A stretch of DNA of 64,000 nucleotides from Paenibacillus phytorum. GTDB taxonomy: Bacteria; Bacillota; Bacilli; Paenibacillales; NBRC-103111. Shown here in pieces: positions 24,780 to 34,271 of this stretch (within the stretch, counting starts at the first letter, position 1; every line of letters starts with the position of its first letter). The notes beneath the pieces were generated by a model. It saw only the letters and a program-made list of their open reading frames with translations. It was not told where the DNA came from and made no database searches. Made by a program: the position numbers and the translations under genes. The stretch spans positions 1-64,000 of the forward strand of contig NZ_WHOA01000085.1 of NCBI RefSeq assembly GCF_013141715.1. Reading direction: 5' to 3'.

Positions 24780-26216
24780 TTAATCGTTGCGACTGCCATG
24801 AATCGTTCCGTTTCGCCCGTTGCCAGATTCATCCTTGGCCCCTACGTTGAAAGTCCAATAGCCTGCAAGGCCCGTATGGTTTTCGGTTTCAACATGGTTG
24901 TTCATATCATCTTGGATTTCAACTTCTGTTCTTACCGTCGTCCAGAATCTGACCTCTCCGATCTGACCATTGAAATATCGAGGATCCTCCAAAAAATCGG
25001 CGCCAATCGTAATCGGGGACGAATTTGTCTTGTAAGTGACGCCCGAACTCATGGAATCGAGTACTCCATTAATGTATAATCTCATAGTTTGAGTCGTACC
25101 GTCGTATAAAGCTGCTAAATGATACCATTTATTTAATTCAAGGTTGGTAACTGAATTAACCTCCATTCCATCCCCTATCTGGAAGTTTATTTTATTGTAG
25201 TCAGGATAAGTCGGCGGACCGTCACTCAAACGAAGTGTGAAGGAATCTTGACCGTGCGCTTGATATTTGGACACAATTCCTGTCTTCCATTCGAAATCCT
25301 TCGGTTTAACCCATGCTTCGATCGTGAATGACGATAAATTATAGACCATGTCATTCGCGATTTCTACATAATCGCCGGCACCGTTGAAATCCAAAGCTTG
25401 ATGCGGTTCGGCGACAATTAGAATAGGTGGGGTCATAACAGAGACTCTATTCGATTCCCCTGCCTTGGGTCCTCCTGTTACTATCAATTTAAATTCATAG
25501 GATGTGTTCGGTGTAAGTCCGGTTACGGTATAGGTTGCATCGCTGACGCTGAGAGTCCCTGCGTCCATAAATGTTGATTCCGCAGCAGTCTTCTTTAACA
25601 ACTTCACACTTGTCGCCCCAAATGGCTTGCTAAAAGTAAAGGTCGCGTATGTGGCTGACGTAGCAGTTGGTACAATGGTGAAATCATCGATTGGATATGC
25701 TATCGTGTTTGGTTCAATTCGAGAAAGTAAATATTCAATCTCCCCTTTGAGGCCAAATATACCATCTCCATTCATATCCCACTCGTGGTCAGCCACGTCT
25801 GAAGCAATCGGTACGATGTCTTCAATATTGAAGGCTTCGTTATCATCGACAACGATAGGAGGCAAAGAAAAAGTATTCGTTTCACTGTTCGATACGACTT
25901 TTGCTGTAAGCATGTGCACTCCATTACGAAGTGGAGGCAATTCAAGAATTACATTCGAATTTCCATTCCCGTCTTTATAAGCAAGCTTCGATATGCCTTC
26001 AAAAATCTCGATCGTTGAGCCTATTGGAGCTCGCATAATAACTTCAGGTGTAGTGTCCATTATAACCGTTCGTATAGGTGAGATTAGTATAGACGGTGTA
26101 GGTACGCTAGCAATAGCATGATTCTCTTTGCTTAATAACGCGTATCCACTGGAAACTAACACGAATGTTGCGAGCATTAGTCTAGCAAGTGCCCATTTCA
26201 TTAATCTTCGTTTCAT
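24780..26216 (-). CDS. secreted LamG-domain protein with FnIII-like and EF-hand-like segments
   Basis: The product has 478 residues. GGGGAGG precedes the ATG. The signal peptide is residues 1-37 (LMLATFVLVSSGYALLS). An N-terminal beta domain (about 40-125) follows. DHEWDMNGDGIFGLKGEIEYLL near 143-165 contains a DxNxDG calcium-loop motif, as in dockerins. A fibronectin III-like segment is at about 180-265 (GLTPNTSYEFKLIVTGG), and a concanavalin-like LamG_3 domain at about 275-470 (FTIEAWVKPKDFEWKTGIVSK, HLAALYDGTTQTMRLYINGV). It binds glycans or cell-surface polymers; no catalytic residues are apparent. Single gene, no obvious operon partner. Confidence 0.75.
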   Translation of the reverse strand: MKRRLMKWALARLMLATFVLVSSGYALLSKENHAIASVPTPSILISPIRTVIMDTTPEVIMRAPIGSTIEIFEGISKLAYKDGNGNSNVILELPPLRNGVHMLTAKVVSNSETNTFSLPPIVVDDNEAFNIEDIVPIASDVADHEWDMNGDGIFGLKGEIEYLLSRIEPNTIAYPIDDFTIVPTATSATYATFTFSKPFGATSVKLLKKTAAESTFMDAGTLSVSDATYTVTGLTPNTSYEFKLIVTGGPKAGESNRVSVMTPPILIVAEPHQALDFNGAGDYVEIANDMVYNLSSFTIEAWVKPKDFEWKTGIVSKYQAHGQDSFTLRLSDGPPTYPDYNKINFQIGDGMEVNSVTNLELNKWYHLAALYDGTTQTMRLYINGVLDSMSSGVTYKTNSSPITIGADFLEDPRYFNGQIGEVRFWTTVRTEVEIQDDMNNHVETENHTGLAGYWTFNVGAKDESGNGRNGTIHGSRND

Positions 26217-26346
26217 CTTGATCCAGTTCCTCCCCGATCCAATATAGCTTTTTATTTATTATCATAAATCTGGAAATAAATCTCACTGAATTATAGCATA
26301 TTTTTCTTATTCGACGCCCGTATTCTCATATTCCTTGCTGTTCCAG

Positions 26347-27534
26347 TTAGGCCCCGTTTGAAACCCGATTTACCTCCAAGCCTTTTCGGTTAAAGTAAAC
26401 TATTTTTATTGCAATACATACAAGTGCCAACATAATAAACAATAAACCACTCCATATAGTCCCTTTCATTCCTGTAGTGGTAATAAACCACCCACCTGCT
26501 AAGGAACCGATGGACACACCCAGATTAATGAAGGAAATATATAACCCCGTGGCAAATTCAGGAGCTTCCGGAGCTTCAGAAGTTAACCATATCTGGGTTA
26601 CGATGAGACCACTGGTATGAGCGGCTCCCCACAAAACCACAATAACAATGATAGGAACAATGGATTTTTCCCCCATGTAAAGCAGCAAGAACGAGATGGC
26701 TAATACGATCGGATGGAAAACAGTCGTTCTGACCCTATTTTTCCCAATCAATCTCCCTGCCAATAAGTTACCTGCCACTCCCCCTACACCGAAAATGACA
26801 AGCATAACACTAACGATTTTCCCACTCAACCCCATCACTTGTTCCAAGTATTCGGCAGCATAGCTATAGACCGAAAACATAGCGGCAAATATGAAAGTTG
26901 CAGCTCCAATATTGATCCAAAGGGGGACTTTACGCAATATTCCGAGCTGTTCCCCATAAGAGACTTTCTCAGCTTTGGACGATTTCGGAAGCATGATGGC
27001 GATCCCCACACTAGCAGCGGTGTTTACAACGGCACAAAATATAAAAGCGGCCTCAAATGAGAATTGATCTACGAGATAGGTTGTTATCGGAATTCCAAGT
27101 ACCATACCCATACTAGTACCAACAAATGCTTTCGCAGAAGCTTGAGTGGATTTTTCCTTTGGATAGAGCGAAACTGCAGCTGCAAAGGCCAAGGAAAAAT
27201 ATACGGGATGGAACAATGCCGGGATAATCCGAAGTGCCAGCAAAACATAAAAATTAGGAGCATAAGCTGATAATAAACTACTTCCAGCAAAAATGAGTAA
27301 AGACACCATTATTACGTTTTTACGATTATATTTAGAAAGAATCAGTACCATAAAGGGACCACATAGTGCTATAACAAGTGCAAACACCCCGACGAGCATG
27401 CCGGCCTGAGACGTGCTGACATTGAAACGCTCCGTAATAGCTGGTAAAATTCCAACAACGCCAAACTCAATGGTATACACGCCGAATAAGCCCAGAGCGA
27501 TAAAGAATATAGGGTTTATCTTCAGTTCATTCAT
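26347..27534 (-). CDS. MFS transporter, sugar/arabinose-efflux type
   Basis: The product has 395 residues and 12 membrane segments, opening FIALGLFGVYTIEFGVVGILP as in AraJ/YdhP-type efflux proteins. The ILSKYNRKNVI loop carries the motif-A-like basic turn. The first codon overlaps the end of the serine hydrolase gene (27531-27534, ATGA), so the two are co-expressed. Substrate unknown. Confidence 0.83.
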   Translation of the reverse strand: MNELKINPIFFIALGLFGVYTIEFGVVGILPAITERFNVSTSQAGMLVGVFALVIALCGPFMVLILSKYNRKNVIMVSLLIFAGSSLLSAYAPNFYVLLALRIIPALFHPVYFSLAFAAAVSLYPKEKSTQASAKAFVGTSMGMVLGIPITTYLVDQFSFEAAFIFCAVVNTAASVGIAIMLPKSSKAEKVSYGEQLGILRKVPLWINIGAATFIFAAMFSVYSYAAEYLEQVMGLSGKIVSVMLVIFGVGGVAGNLLAGRLIGKNRVRTTVFHPIVLAISFLLLYMGEKSIVPIIVIVVLWGAAHTSGLIVTQIWLTSEAPEAPEFATGLYISFINLGVSIGSLAGGWFITTTGMKGTIWSGLLFIMLALVCIAIKIVYFNRKGLEVNRVSNGA

Positions 27535-28709
27535 TCGTTCCTGATCCCGTCATAAACGGCTTCACAAAGATCAACGGTAAACTGGCCTGACATGCCTTCC
27601 AAAGCTGTATTGGTAAACGCTACGACACTTAGTTGCTTCTCAGGATCAACTAACCAGGAATGACCATAGGTACCACCCATGCGCCAGGTGCCCGGTGATT
27701 CCGGAGTGTTTGCGGCGATAGGATCATTGAGCAGTATAAATCCTAGGCCAAAGCCTCTCCCTGGCCAATAGGCCATTGGCAGATCACCTATTTGGTTAGT
27801 AGCCATCTCCCGAACCAGACTCTCCGGCATCAGGGGTGCTCCGCCCTTGCGTAATGCTTCCAGCAGCAGCAATAAGTCGCCGGCGCTCCCGACCATGCCG
27901 GCTCCACCGGAGTGATAGGCCGTATCGTCAAGTGCCCGGCCAGGGGCAAGCCGGAAGCCAGCCGTGCCTTCTATAAAATCAATGCTATCGGGATCACGCA
28001 AAGGCCGTGGCTCTGGAACAGCATTGGCATAGGCCGTCGTTAGTCGCTCTGGATCGACTGCTGTAAACGCAGTGTCGTCCATGCCAAGCGGCGCTGTAAC
28101 TAGCGTACGAATGGCTTCGCCAAGCGGTAAATCTGTAACCTTCGCAATCACGGCGCCGAGAACATCAGTCGCGATTGAATATTTCCACTGAGTGCCAGGC
28201 GTGTAAAGGAGCGGAACAGAGGCAATACGACGCAGGTTCTCTTCCAAAGTAATACCAGCCTGATCCATACCATCCGATACACCGGCGCGATGATAGGGAC
28301 CATTCTCTTCCTGAAAAAAGCGATAAGTCAGTCCTGCCGTGTGCGTCATCAAATGCCAAATCGTCAAATTCGCGAATTCTCCGCTCTCCAAACGTGGGCG
28401 AAACTCTGGAAGCCAACGATCAACGCGGTCGTCCAGTCGTAAGCGTCCCTGCGAAACTAGTACCATCGCAGCTGTTGAAACGATAGGTTTAGTTACAGAA
28501 GCAAGCCTAAATAAGGCATTTCCTTGCATCGCCTGATTCTTTTCACGGTCTGCAAAACCGGCAGCGCGGTTATAAACCAGTACCCCGTCTATCGCTATTT
28601 TAATGACAGCGCCGACCAACCGTTTATCGGCAAGGGTACGATCGATTACTTCATCCATGCGTGATTGTAATCGCTCAGGATTCATTCTGTTTGTATTCAA
28701 CTTATTCAT
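27531..28709 (-). CDS. serine hydrolase, beta-lactamase/D-alanyl-peptidase family (class C-like)
   Basis: The product has 392 residues without a signal peptide. The active-site tetrad SxxK is seen in FRLASVTKPIVS (about residues 68-79); a tyrosine motif appears at WKYSIATDVLG; the third element is GHSW rather than the usual KTG/HTG. Family members include esterases, D-aminopeptidases and penicillin-binding-like enzymes, often for antibiotic or peptide turnover. The coupled MFS exporter suggests hydrolysis followed by export or detoxification. The Lrp regulator gene points the other way 171 bp upstream. Confidence 0.85.
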   Translation of the reverse strand: MNKLNTNRMNPERLQSRMDEVIDRTLADKRLVGAVIKIAIDGVLVYNRAAGFADREKNQAMQGNALFRLASVTKPIVSTAAMVLVSQGRLRLDDRVDRWLPEFRPRLESGEFANLTIWHLMTHTAGLTYRFFQEENGPYHRAGVSDGMDQAGITLEENLRRIASVPLLYTPGTQWKYSIATDVLGAVIAKVTDLPLGEAIRTLVTAPLGMDDTAFTAVDPERLTTAYANAVPEPRPLRDPDSIDFIEGTAGFRLAPGRALDDTAYHSGGAGMVGSAGDLLLLLEALRKGGAPLMPESLVREMATNQIGDLPMAYWPGRGFGLGFILLNDPIAANTPESPGTWRMGGTYGHSWLVDPEKQLSVVAFTNTALEGMSGQFTVDLCEAVYDGIRNE

Positions 28710-28880
28710 TGGTTTTCATCCTCTCTGAATAGGAAAGATTTGATCACTTCACTATTGTTAGTTTATTATAATAATTAAGTGACTTGCTTTACATAAGGCA
28801 TTCAAGTTATATCTACTCTTTAACAAATAAAAACGAGTTAGTTTATAAACAAAACTTTAAATTTAAAGGAGCCGATTTCA

Positions 28881-29342
28881 ATGGACCATGTTGATAAACA
28901 AATCCTTTACCATCTTCAAAACCAAGCAAGAATATCAATGACGGAACTAGGCAAGTGTGTCGGGTTATCGCAACCCGCAGTAACGGAGAGAGTAAGACGT
29001 ATGGAGGAAAAAGGGATCATCCAGGAGTATCGCACCATGATTTCCCCGGAGAAAATCGGGAAGCAAGCAGCCGCCTACATCCTATTTCGTACGTGGGATT
29101 GTCATGCATTCCTTGATTTTTGCCGCTCATCACCCGATGTCGTCGAATGCAACCGCATAAGCGGAGAGCACAACTACTTATTGAAAGTAATGACCGACTC
29201 CACACGGTCTCTCGAAGAGTTCGGCAACCAATGTGATAAATATGGGACGTATACGATTCTAATCGTGATGTCATCACCAATTGAACCTAAACTTCTTATC
29301 CCATCGCTTGAAGAGGCAAACTTACTTGCGGATCTAGAATAA
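28881..29342 (+). CDS. Lrp/AsnC-family transcriptional regulator
   Basis: The product has 153 residues. The N-terminal helix-turn-helix is DKQILYHLQNQARISMTELGKCVGLSQPAVTERV-type (shown in part), followed by a RAM/ligand-binding domain (ECNRISGEHNYLLKVM, GTYTILIVMSS). It has AAAGGAG upstream and is divergently transcribed from the serine hydrolase and MFS genes across an AT-rich 171 bp gap, so it probably regulates both and itself in response to an amino acid. Confidence 0.9.
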   Translation: MDHVDKQILYHLQNQARISMTELGKCVGLSQPAVTERVRRMEEKGIIQEYRTMISPEKIGKQAAAYILFRTWDCHAFLDFCRSSPDVVECNRISGEHNYLLKVMTDSTRSLEEFGNQCDKYGTYTILIVMSSPIEPKLLIPSLEEANLLADLE

Positions 29343-29354
29343 AGTAGATAACAA

Positions 29355-29385
29355 AAAGGAATCCGGCATAAAACCGGATTCCTAG
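29355..29385. terminator. bidirectional terminator
   Basis: GGAATCCGG-CATAAAA-CCGGATTCC, a perfect 9-bp stem between the converging Lrp and metallophosphoesterase genes. Confidence 0.7.
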
Positions 29386-29419
29386 TACTTTAATTGTTCA
29401 TCTTGCACTCAACCATCAT

Positions 29420-30622
29420 CTAATCCTCTAAAACAACCTCAAAAGATATGCGAACCATCTCAGTATTCAACGTTTCCCCCAAATAGATGATATCGTAAGA
29501 TCCCACTGGAAGATTCAGATCAGTGAATATAATTTTCCCATCCGGCTGACTAGCCGAATTGGTTTTAATATGCGCAATGGTAGTAATAGGTAGAATCTCA
29601 CTTGGTACAGCACCTCTTGGGAAAATACCGAACGCATCTTCTCCCACTGACCCCTTGTAAGTAACTTCAATTAAATCGCGAGTCTGATAAACGGCCTTGT
29701 CTATCTGCATTGTCGGGCTACCGAGCGTCAGATCGGGATCGTCTTCAGGGTCCACTATCGGAATTAACGAAGGAAGTGGTACTGTGAAAGTGGCATCCTC
29801 AATCCACGTTTTTGCGAGAAAGTCCCTTCCTTTTACGACTACTTTATGATCATATACCTCTACGAAATATCCCTGGGAACCAGCTTTCTCCACATCCTCA
29901 TCCGTCCATAAATAGGCTGTGGAGGCTGCATTAAACATAGTTGCATACTTTGCGTTATACATGGTATCTGCCGAGCCCAGTTCCCAATGGGTATGACCCG
30001 TAAATACAATCGTTTGTGGATGCTTAGCAAGAATTGTCTTAAGCTCCTTATCCTGTCGAATACCATGCCAACCGAACTTGTTTTGTGACCCTGAAACGGT
30101 GTTTTTCAAAGGCTGATGAACGAAAATAAAGGACGGTTTGTGAACCTCTTCGTGCTCCGATAACTTAAGATCTAACCACTCAAGCTGCGTCTCTGATAAA
30201 TACGAAAAATCTTTTAACCCTATCTCTGTCCCTAGGAAAATAAAATGATAGTCGTTCATCCAAACATCGTAATACTTTTTATCCATACCCGTACTTGCTG
30301 TAAAATAAGACATTTGGGTATCAAGGTCCGCCCAACGAACATCATGGTTGCCGTAAGTAAAATAGATGGGTGGCAGACCCTCTCTATGATCCTTCAAAAT
30401 TTGAGTCATCGTTTCAAATTCTGTTTGCTTGCCATTGTTAGTCAGATCACCAATATGCATAATTCCTTGACTATCGGGCGAAGTTGCCCTGATATCCTGT
30501 ATGGCCTGAATGAAATTTTGCGAATGTACGCCTTCTATTTCATCCTCAACATGTGTATCTGTAATGACAGCGAATTTGATATTCGGCTTTTTGTCTTGTC
30601 CTTCATTTATATACTCCGCCAT
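29420..30622 (-). CDS. metallophosphoesterase (calcineurin-like) with C-terminal beta domain
   Basis: The product has 400 residues. All signature motifs of the dinuclear-metal phosphoesterase fold are present: AVITDTHVED, HIGDLTNNGK, YGNHDVRW, FVHQPL and FTGHTHWE. The catalytic domain occupies about residues 14-270. The C-terminal 110 residues (DKAVYQTRDLIEVTYKGS ... GSYDIIYLG) form a beta-sandwich, probably a binding module. No signal peptide is seen, which suggests cytoplasmic action, possibly on cyclic nucleotides or phospholipid-type diesters. Its start lies 20 bp inside the end of the histidine kinase gene, so the pair is translated together. Confidence 0.87.
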   Translation of the reverse strand: MAEYINEGQDKKPNIKFAVITDTHVEDEIEGVHSQNFIQAIQDIRATSPDSQGIMHIGDLTNNGKQTEFETMTQILKDHREGLPPIYFTYGNHDVRWADLDTQMSYFTASTGMDKKYYDVWMNDYHFIFLGTEIGLKDFSYLSETQLEWLDLKLSEHEEVHKPSFIFVHQPLKNTVSGSQNKFGWHGIRQDKELKTILAKHPQTIVFTGHTHWELGSADTMYNAKYATMFNAASTAYLWTDEDVEKAGSQGYFVEVYDHKVVVKGRDFLAKTWIEDATFTVPLPSLIPIVDPEDDPDLTLGSPTMQIDKAVYQTRDLIEVTYKGSVGEDAFGIFPRGAVPSEILPITTIAHIKTNSASQPDGKIIFTDLNLPVGSYDIIYLGETLNTEMVRISFEVVLED

Positions 30623-33260
30623 TTATTTCCCGCCTTTGAGTTTTTTGGAACTTTTCAATCCTATCGAAAATGACCTCGCTTTTGATGGGTTTGCTGATGT
30701 AATCATCCATTCCAGCTTCAAGACATTTTTCGCGATCGCCTTTTAAAGCGTTAGCTGTCACAGCAATTATGTAAGGGACTTTCTCTGGTGGCATAGTTTC
30801 TTTGATCTGTTTGGTCGTTTCGAGACCATTCAGGACAGGCATCTGGATGTCCATAAAGATGATATCATATGTTTCGTAAGCCAGCGCTCGAATAACCTGA
30901 TTGCCATTTTCTACAATGCTAGTGAAATGCCCCATCTTTTCAATCATTTTTCTTAATACGAGCTGATTAATTTGATTATCTTCAGCTATTAGAACTTTCA
31001 AAGGTTTTTGAACAAAAAAGATCTCCTGTAATGAAGAGTCTTCTTGATACGATACCTCTTCTTTAAACCAAACTGTAAAAACAAAAGTCGCCCCAGGTTC
31101 GCCCGTTTGTTCGATCCAAATATCTCCACCCATCAACCCAACAATTTTTTTGCTAATGGCTAAGCCTAGTCCAGTTCCTTCCGATTGCCGCGTCATGAAA
31201 CTATCCAATTGATAGAATGGGTCAAACAAATGATTGAGTTTTTCCTTGGGGATACCAATCCCAGTGTCTTTAATTGAGATTTTAAGCTGGAGCTTTTGAT
31301 TTTCCCGCCCATTATTTTCCACCTCAATGAAAACCCCGCCGCTATATGTGAACTTGATCGCATTACTAATGAGATTCATTAATACTTGCTTAACGCGATC
31401 GTAATCACCAATTAATTTATATGGTAATTCTGTAATCATAGAAACTTGAATATCGAGCTTTTTTTCATGTGCTTTTGGCATCAGTACAGCGAGCGTATCG
31501 TCGATACAGTCTCTAATATCAAATGGCTGCTCTTGTAATTCAGTCTTGCCTGCTTCAATTTTGGAAAAGTCCAAAATATCATTAATAATCTTAATCAGCG
31601 TGTTCCCGCTTTTATTAATGATTTCTACATATTCTTTTTGCTCGTCATCCAAATCCGTCGTAGTTAATAGCAAGTCGGTCATGCCGATCACACCATTCAT
31701 AGGGGTCCTGATTTCATGGCTCATCATGGCTAAAAACTCACTCTTTGCTTTATTTGTATTTTCGGCAGCTTCCTTAGCAATAAGCAGTTGTTTCTGTTCA
31801 GTCATATCTTTCGCAATAACATAGTACCCGACGTTTTCCTTATTTATGATGATGGGCGCTATCGTTGTTAACACTTCAACATGATGTCCATCTTTATGTC
31901 TGATTTTATTAATCTTTCTTTCCGTAGTAACGTCTTCAATGGAATAGGAAAGTATCCTACGGAGATTTCGTTCACCAATAAATTTGGAAATACGCTCTCC
32001 TCTCATCTCAATAACCTTATATCCAGTCAGTCGTTCTGCCATTTCGTTGGTGTTAATGATCCTGCCTTTCACATCCAGGGAAATAATAGCATCGTGGTTG
32101 TATTTTTTCAGAGACGTATAGCGCTCAACAGACTCTTGCAGCTTCAACTCTACTTTTTTACGTTCCGTAATGTCCTGTGTAGTTCCATTCATTTTGACAG
32201 GAATTCCATTTTCGTCGAATGTTACTGAAACGCGAATTTGCATATACTTAATAGTTCCATCGAGCTGCAGATTGCGAAATTCCGAGCTAATCGTTGTACC
32301 TTGCATGGTTTGATCAATGAATTCATGAAATCGTTGTTGATCCTCTGGATGAATCATAAATGCAAGATCCGTCGGATTGGATGGTAAATTTTTTTTGAAC
32401 AAGTTATTAATTTGGTAAAATTCTTCAGAGAATGTGATCTTATCGTCAAGAATATCCAATTCCCAACTGCCAAGCATGGCAATATGCTGAGCCTCCGCAA
32501 GATTATCCTGGTATTTCTTTCGCTCTGTAATATCCCGCCCGATCCCTAATACCTTCTGTAAACGGCCTTGATCATCTCTAATGAGTTTAATCGCAGTCTC
32601 AAACCAAATATACGTACCATTCTTATGGCGTGAACGATAGGTAACTACCTCATTATCCGAAAAAGGTTCAGATCTTATTTTTTCTAAGTCTTCAGGATGA
32701 TTTAATTCAGAACTATCTTTTCCGATCAATTCTTCTGTCTCATATCCCAATAAATCACGAACGGAGGGTGATAAATACTCGATGTTACCATCAGGATTCA
32801 CTAAAGTAATAATATCTTGAGCATTTTCTGAGATAAGTTCATACAATTCTTCAATCTTTAAAAGTTTTTGTTCAGTGGCTATTTTATCTGAAATATCGAT
32901 GATATGAACAATAAAGTATAATGGTGTTCCTTGTTTTTCGTCTCGTACCAAAGAGAGCCTTACAGACGCCCAAATCAGGTTACCGTTCTTCTGAATACAA
33001 CGCTTTTCTAACTCATAGAATAGTGAATTTCCATTCAATACCTCTTGGATTAGTGCATTAACTTTATTCAAATCATCAGGATGGGTTATTTCCTTAAGTG
33101 TAAGTCCAATTGCTTCTTGCTCCGTATAACCGAGAGTTGGATAGAAAGAGGGATTGACACTCCTGATAGTTCCATCCATGGACACCAACGCTATAGCATT
33201 TGGAGCAAACGTATATACTTGTTGATAAACAGAGTCTCGATCGAAATCTACCTTAGGCAT
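30603..33260 (-). CDS. soluble hybrid histidine kinase with four PAS domains and receiver
   Basis: The product has 885 residues, starting MPKVDFDRDS after GGAGG (a start at 33281 has no such site). There are no membrane segments. Four PAS/PAC units occupy about residues 5-500 (GTIRSVNPSFYPTLGY, GNIEYLSPSVRDLLGY, ITFSEEFYQINNLF, GRIINTNEMAERLTGY). The kinase core follows: H-box SHEIRTPMNG, N-box NLISNAIKFT, DTGIGIP, GTGLGLAIS. A receiver domain is at the C-terminus (LIAEDNQINQLVLRKM, phosphorylated Asp in IFMDIQMPV). No HPt domain is visible, so a phosphorelay partner lies elsewhere. It probably senses a cytoplasmic redox or small-molecule signal. Confidence 0.92.
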   Translation of the reverse strand: MPKVDFDRDSVYQQVYTFAPNAIALVSMDGTIRSVNPSFYPTLGYTEQEAIGLTLKEITHPDDLNKVNALIQEVLNGNSLFYELEKRCIQKNGNLIWASVRLSLVRDEKQGTPLYFIVHIIDISDKIATEQKLLKIEELYELISENAQDIITLVNPDGNIEYLSPSVRDLLGYETEELIGKDSSELNHPEDLEKIRSEPFSDNEVVTYRSRHKNGTYIWFETAIKLIRDDQGRLQKVLGIGRDITERKKYQDNLAEAQHIAMLGSWELDILDDKITFSEEFYQINNLFKKNLPSNPTDLAFMIHPEDQQRFHEFIDQTMQGTTISSEFRNLQLDGTIKYMQIRVSVTFDENGIPVKMNGTTQDITERKKVELKLQESVERYTSLKKYNHDAIISLDVKGRIINTNEMAERLTGYKVIEMRGERISKFIGERNLRRILSYSIEDVTTERKINKIRHKDGHHVEVLTTIAPIIINKENVGYYVIAKDMTEQKQLLIAKEAAENTNKAKSEFLAMMSHEIRTPMNGVIGMTDLLLTTTDLDDEQKEYVEIINKSGNTLIKIINDILDFSKIEAGKTELQEQPFDIRDCIDDTLAVLMPKAHEKKLDIQVSMITELPYKLIGDYDRVKQVLMNLISNAIKFTYSGGVFIEVENNGRENQKLQLKISIKDTGIGIPKEKLNHLFDPFYQLDSFMTRQSEGTGLGLAISKKIVGLMGGDIWIEQTGEPGATFVFTVWFKEEVSYQEDSSLQEIFFVQKPLKVLIAEDNQINQLVLRKMIEKMGHFTSIVENGNQVIRALAYETYDIIFMDIQMPVLNGLETTKQIKETMPPEKVPYIIAVTANALKGDREKCLEAGMDDYISKPIKSEVIFDRIEKFQKTQRREINGGVYK

Positions 33261-33352
33261 TTGAAAACCTCCAGTCGTCAATGTACCCCCTATTACTACT
33301 ATATAATGCTATCTAAATATAACATGACTTTTATAGTGAACTGAAATTGGCA

Positions 33353-33550
33353 TTATCTTTTACTTAGAAATTCACAATTTGCCTTCACGTATTGTTCTCC
33401 AGTCGTGCTTACAACAATATCGTCATCATGAGATTGAATAATGACATTTTCACCAATTTGTTCACCTTGTAAAAAGATCGAGATTGGCTGTCGAAATACC
33501 CGCATCCTTTCAAAGTCTGAAGGTTCTATCAGTTTGCGTTGTTTTGGCAT
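33353..33550 (-). CDS. small basic protein, unknown
   Basis: The product has 65 residues with a good ribosome site (AAAGGAG, 7 nt). The sequence begins MPKQRKLIEPSDFERMRVF and has a beta-strand-rich middle (QGEQIGENVIIQSHDDDIVVS). No recognisable domain or signal. It sits between the hybrid kinase gene and the gerP-like cluster, leftward, and could belong to either region. An overlapping longer frame on the same strand is rejected for lack of a ribosome site. Confidence 0.5.
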   Translation of the reverse strand: MPKQRKLIEPSDFERMRVFRQPISIFLQGEQIGENVIIQSHDDDIVVSTTGEQYVKANCEFLSKR

Positions 33551-33700
33551 GTTTTTCTCCTTTAAAGATATATGTTATTACATTATTGCATAAATAAGGA
33601 TCAAAATCAGGTATTATCAAAAAGGACCTTGTCAAATGTCTAAAATCATCATGTCCACTCAGAATTGGTTCGCTCCGTTCATTACCAGCAAGAATTTGAG

Positions 33701-33730
33701 ACACAGATGCCTACGAAAATGAATACACTA
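33701..33730 (+). promoter_or_regulatory. possible sigma-K-type promoter of the gerP-like cluster
   Basis: AATACACTA resembles the CATAnnnTA -10 box of sigma-K (8 of 9), with AC-rich sequence about 17 nt upstream. gerP operons are expressed late in the mother cell, so the location fits. Confidence 0.25.
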
Positions 33731-33765
33731 CATCACAAGAGTGAATGAAAGGGAGTGGGAATCGG

Positions 33766-34056
33766 ATGAAACAGACGAAGACGGCTTTTCAGTGGAATAG
33801 CATCACACACATCTTCACGCCGGAACTCACGTCCAATCCGCAACTGCGGCTGCAAAAGCCTGAACTCATTGAATCCGATATCCGAGGCGAATTGAAACGG
33901 TATTCCGGAAAGTCCGATGCCCTTCCGCAAGGACAACCCGGCTATCGAATCCATAAAATGCCGGAATATCTTATTGTTAATGTACCGAGCGTGCAAAAGA
34001 CCTATATTTCGCGGTCAAACTGCCCAAAGGATGAGCTTTATGCCGAATGTGTTTAA
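33766..34056 (+). CDS. uncharacterised protein, first gene of gerP-like cluster
   Basis: The product has 96 residues, starting MKQTKTAFQWNSITHIF after AAGGGAGTGGG. The sequence is soluble, mixed charge, with a C-terminal strand-like EYLIVNVPSVQKTYISR. Position is that of GerPE in longer gerP operons, but the residues do not match the GerPE pattern I know, so I do not assign it. It overlaps the next gene by 17 bp, showing tight coupling. Confidence 0.5.
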   Translation: MKQTKTAFQWNSITHIFTPELTSNPQLRLQKPELIESDIRGELKRYSGKSDALPQGQPGYRIHKMPEYLIVNVPSVQKTYISRSNCPKDELYAECV

Positions 34057-34258
34057 CATCTTTAACATCAATATCAATCAAGTCGCTACTGGCGGCGTCG
34101 TCAATTTCGGAGACAACCTGTTGCGCGGAAATGCGGCAAATTCCAAAGCGGTCGGAGGCAACACTGTCATCGGTGACGCCACATCTTCAGTTAATACGGA
34201 CCGAAACAGCGTTCTGGATCCGGATATCATCGATCAGGGAAATAGCAACCTCGTATAG
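34040..34258 (+). CDS. GerPA/GerPF-family spore germination protein
   Basis: The product has 72 residues, starting MPNVFNIFNININQVATGG at 34040, where AAAGGATG serves as ribosome site inside the preceding gene. It has the family hallmarks: VVNFGDN near residue 20, a Gly-rich SKAVGGNTVIGD middle, and DPDIIDQGNSN at the C-terminus. Such proteins are spore-coat/inner-coat components needed for germinants to reach their receptors. GerPA and GerPF are paralogues, so the letter is left open. Confidence 0.8.
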   Translation: MPNVFNIFNININQVATGGVVNFGDNLLRGNAANSKAVGGNTVIGDATSSVNTDRNSVLDPDIIDQGNSNLV

Positions 34259-34271
34259 GAGAGCGCAAGCG

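Noticed and set aside
33510-33704. 64-codon leftward frame overlapping the small basic protein gene
   Set aside because: No ribosome site; overlaps a frame (33353-33550) with a good one.
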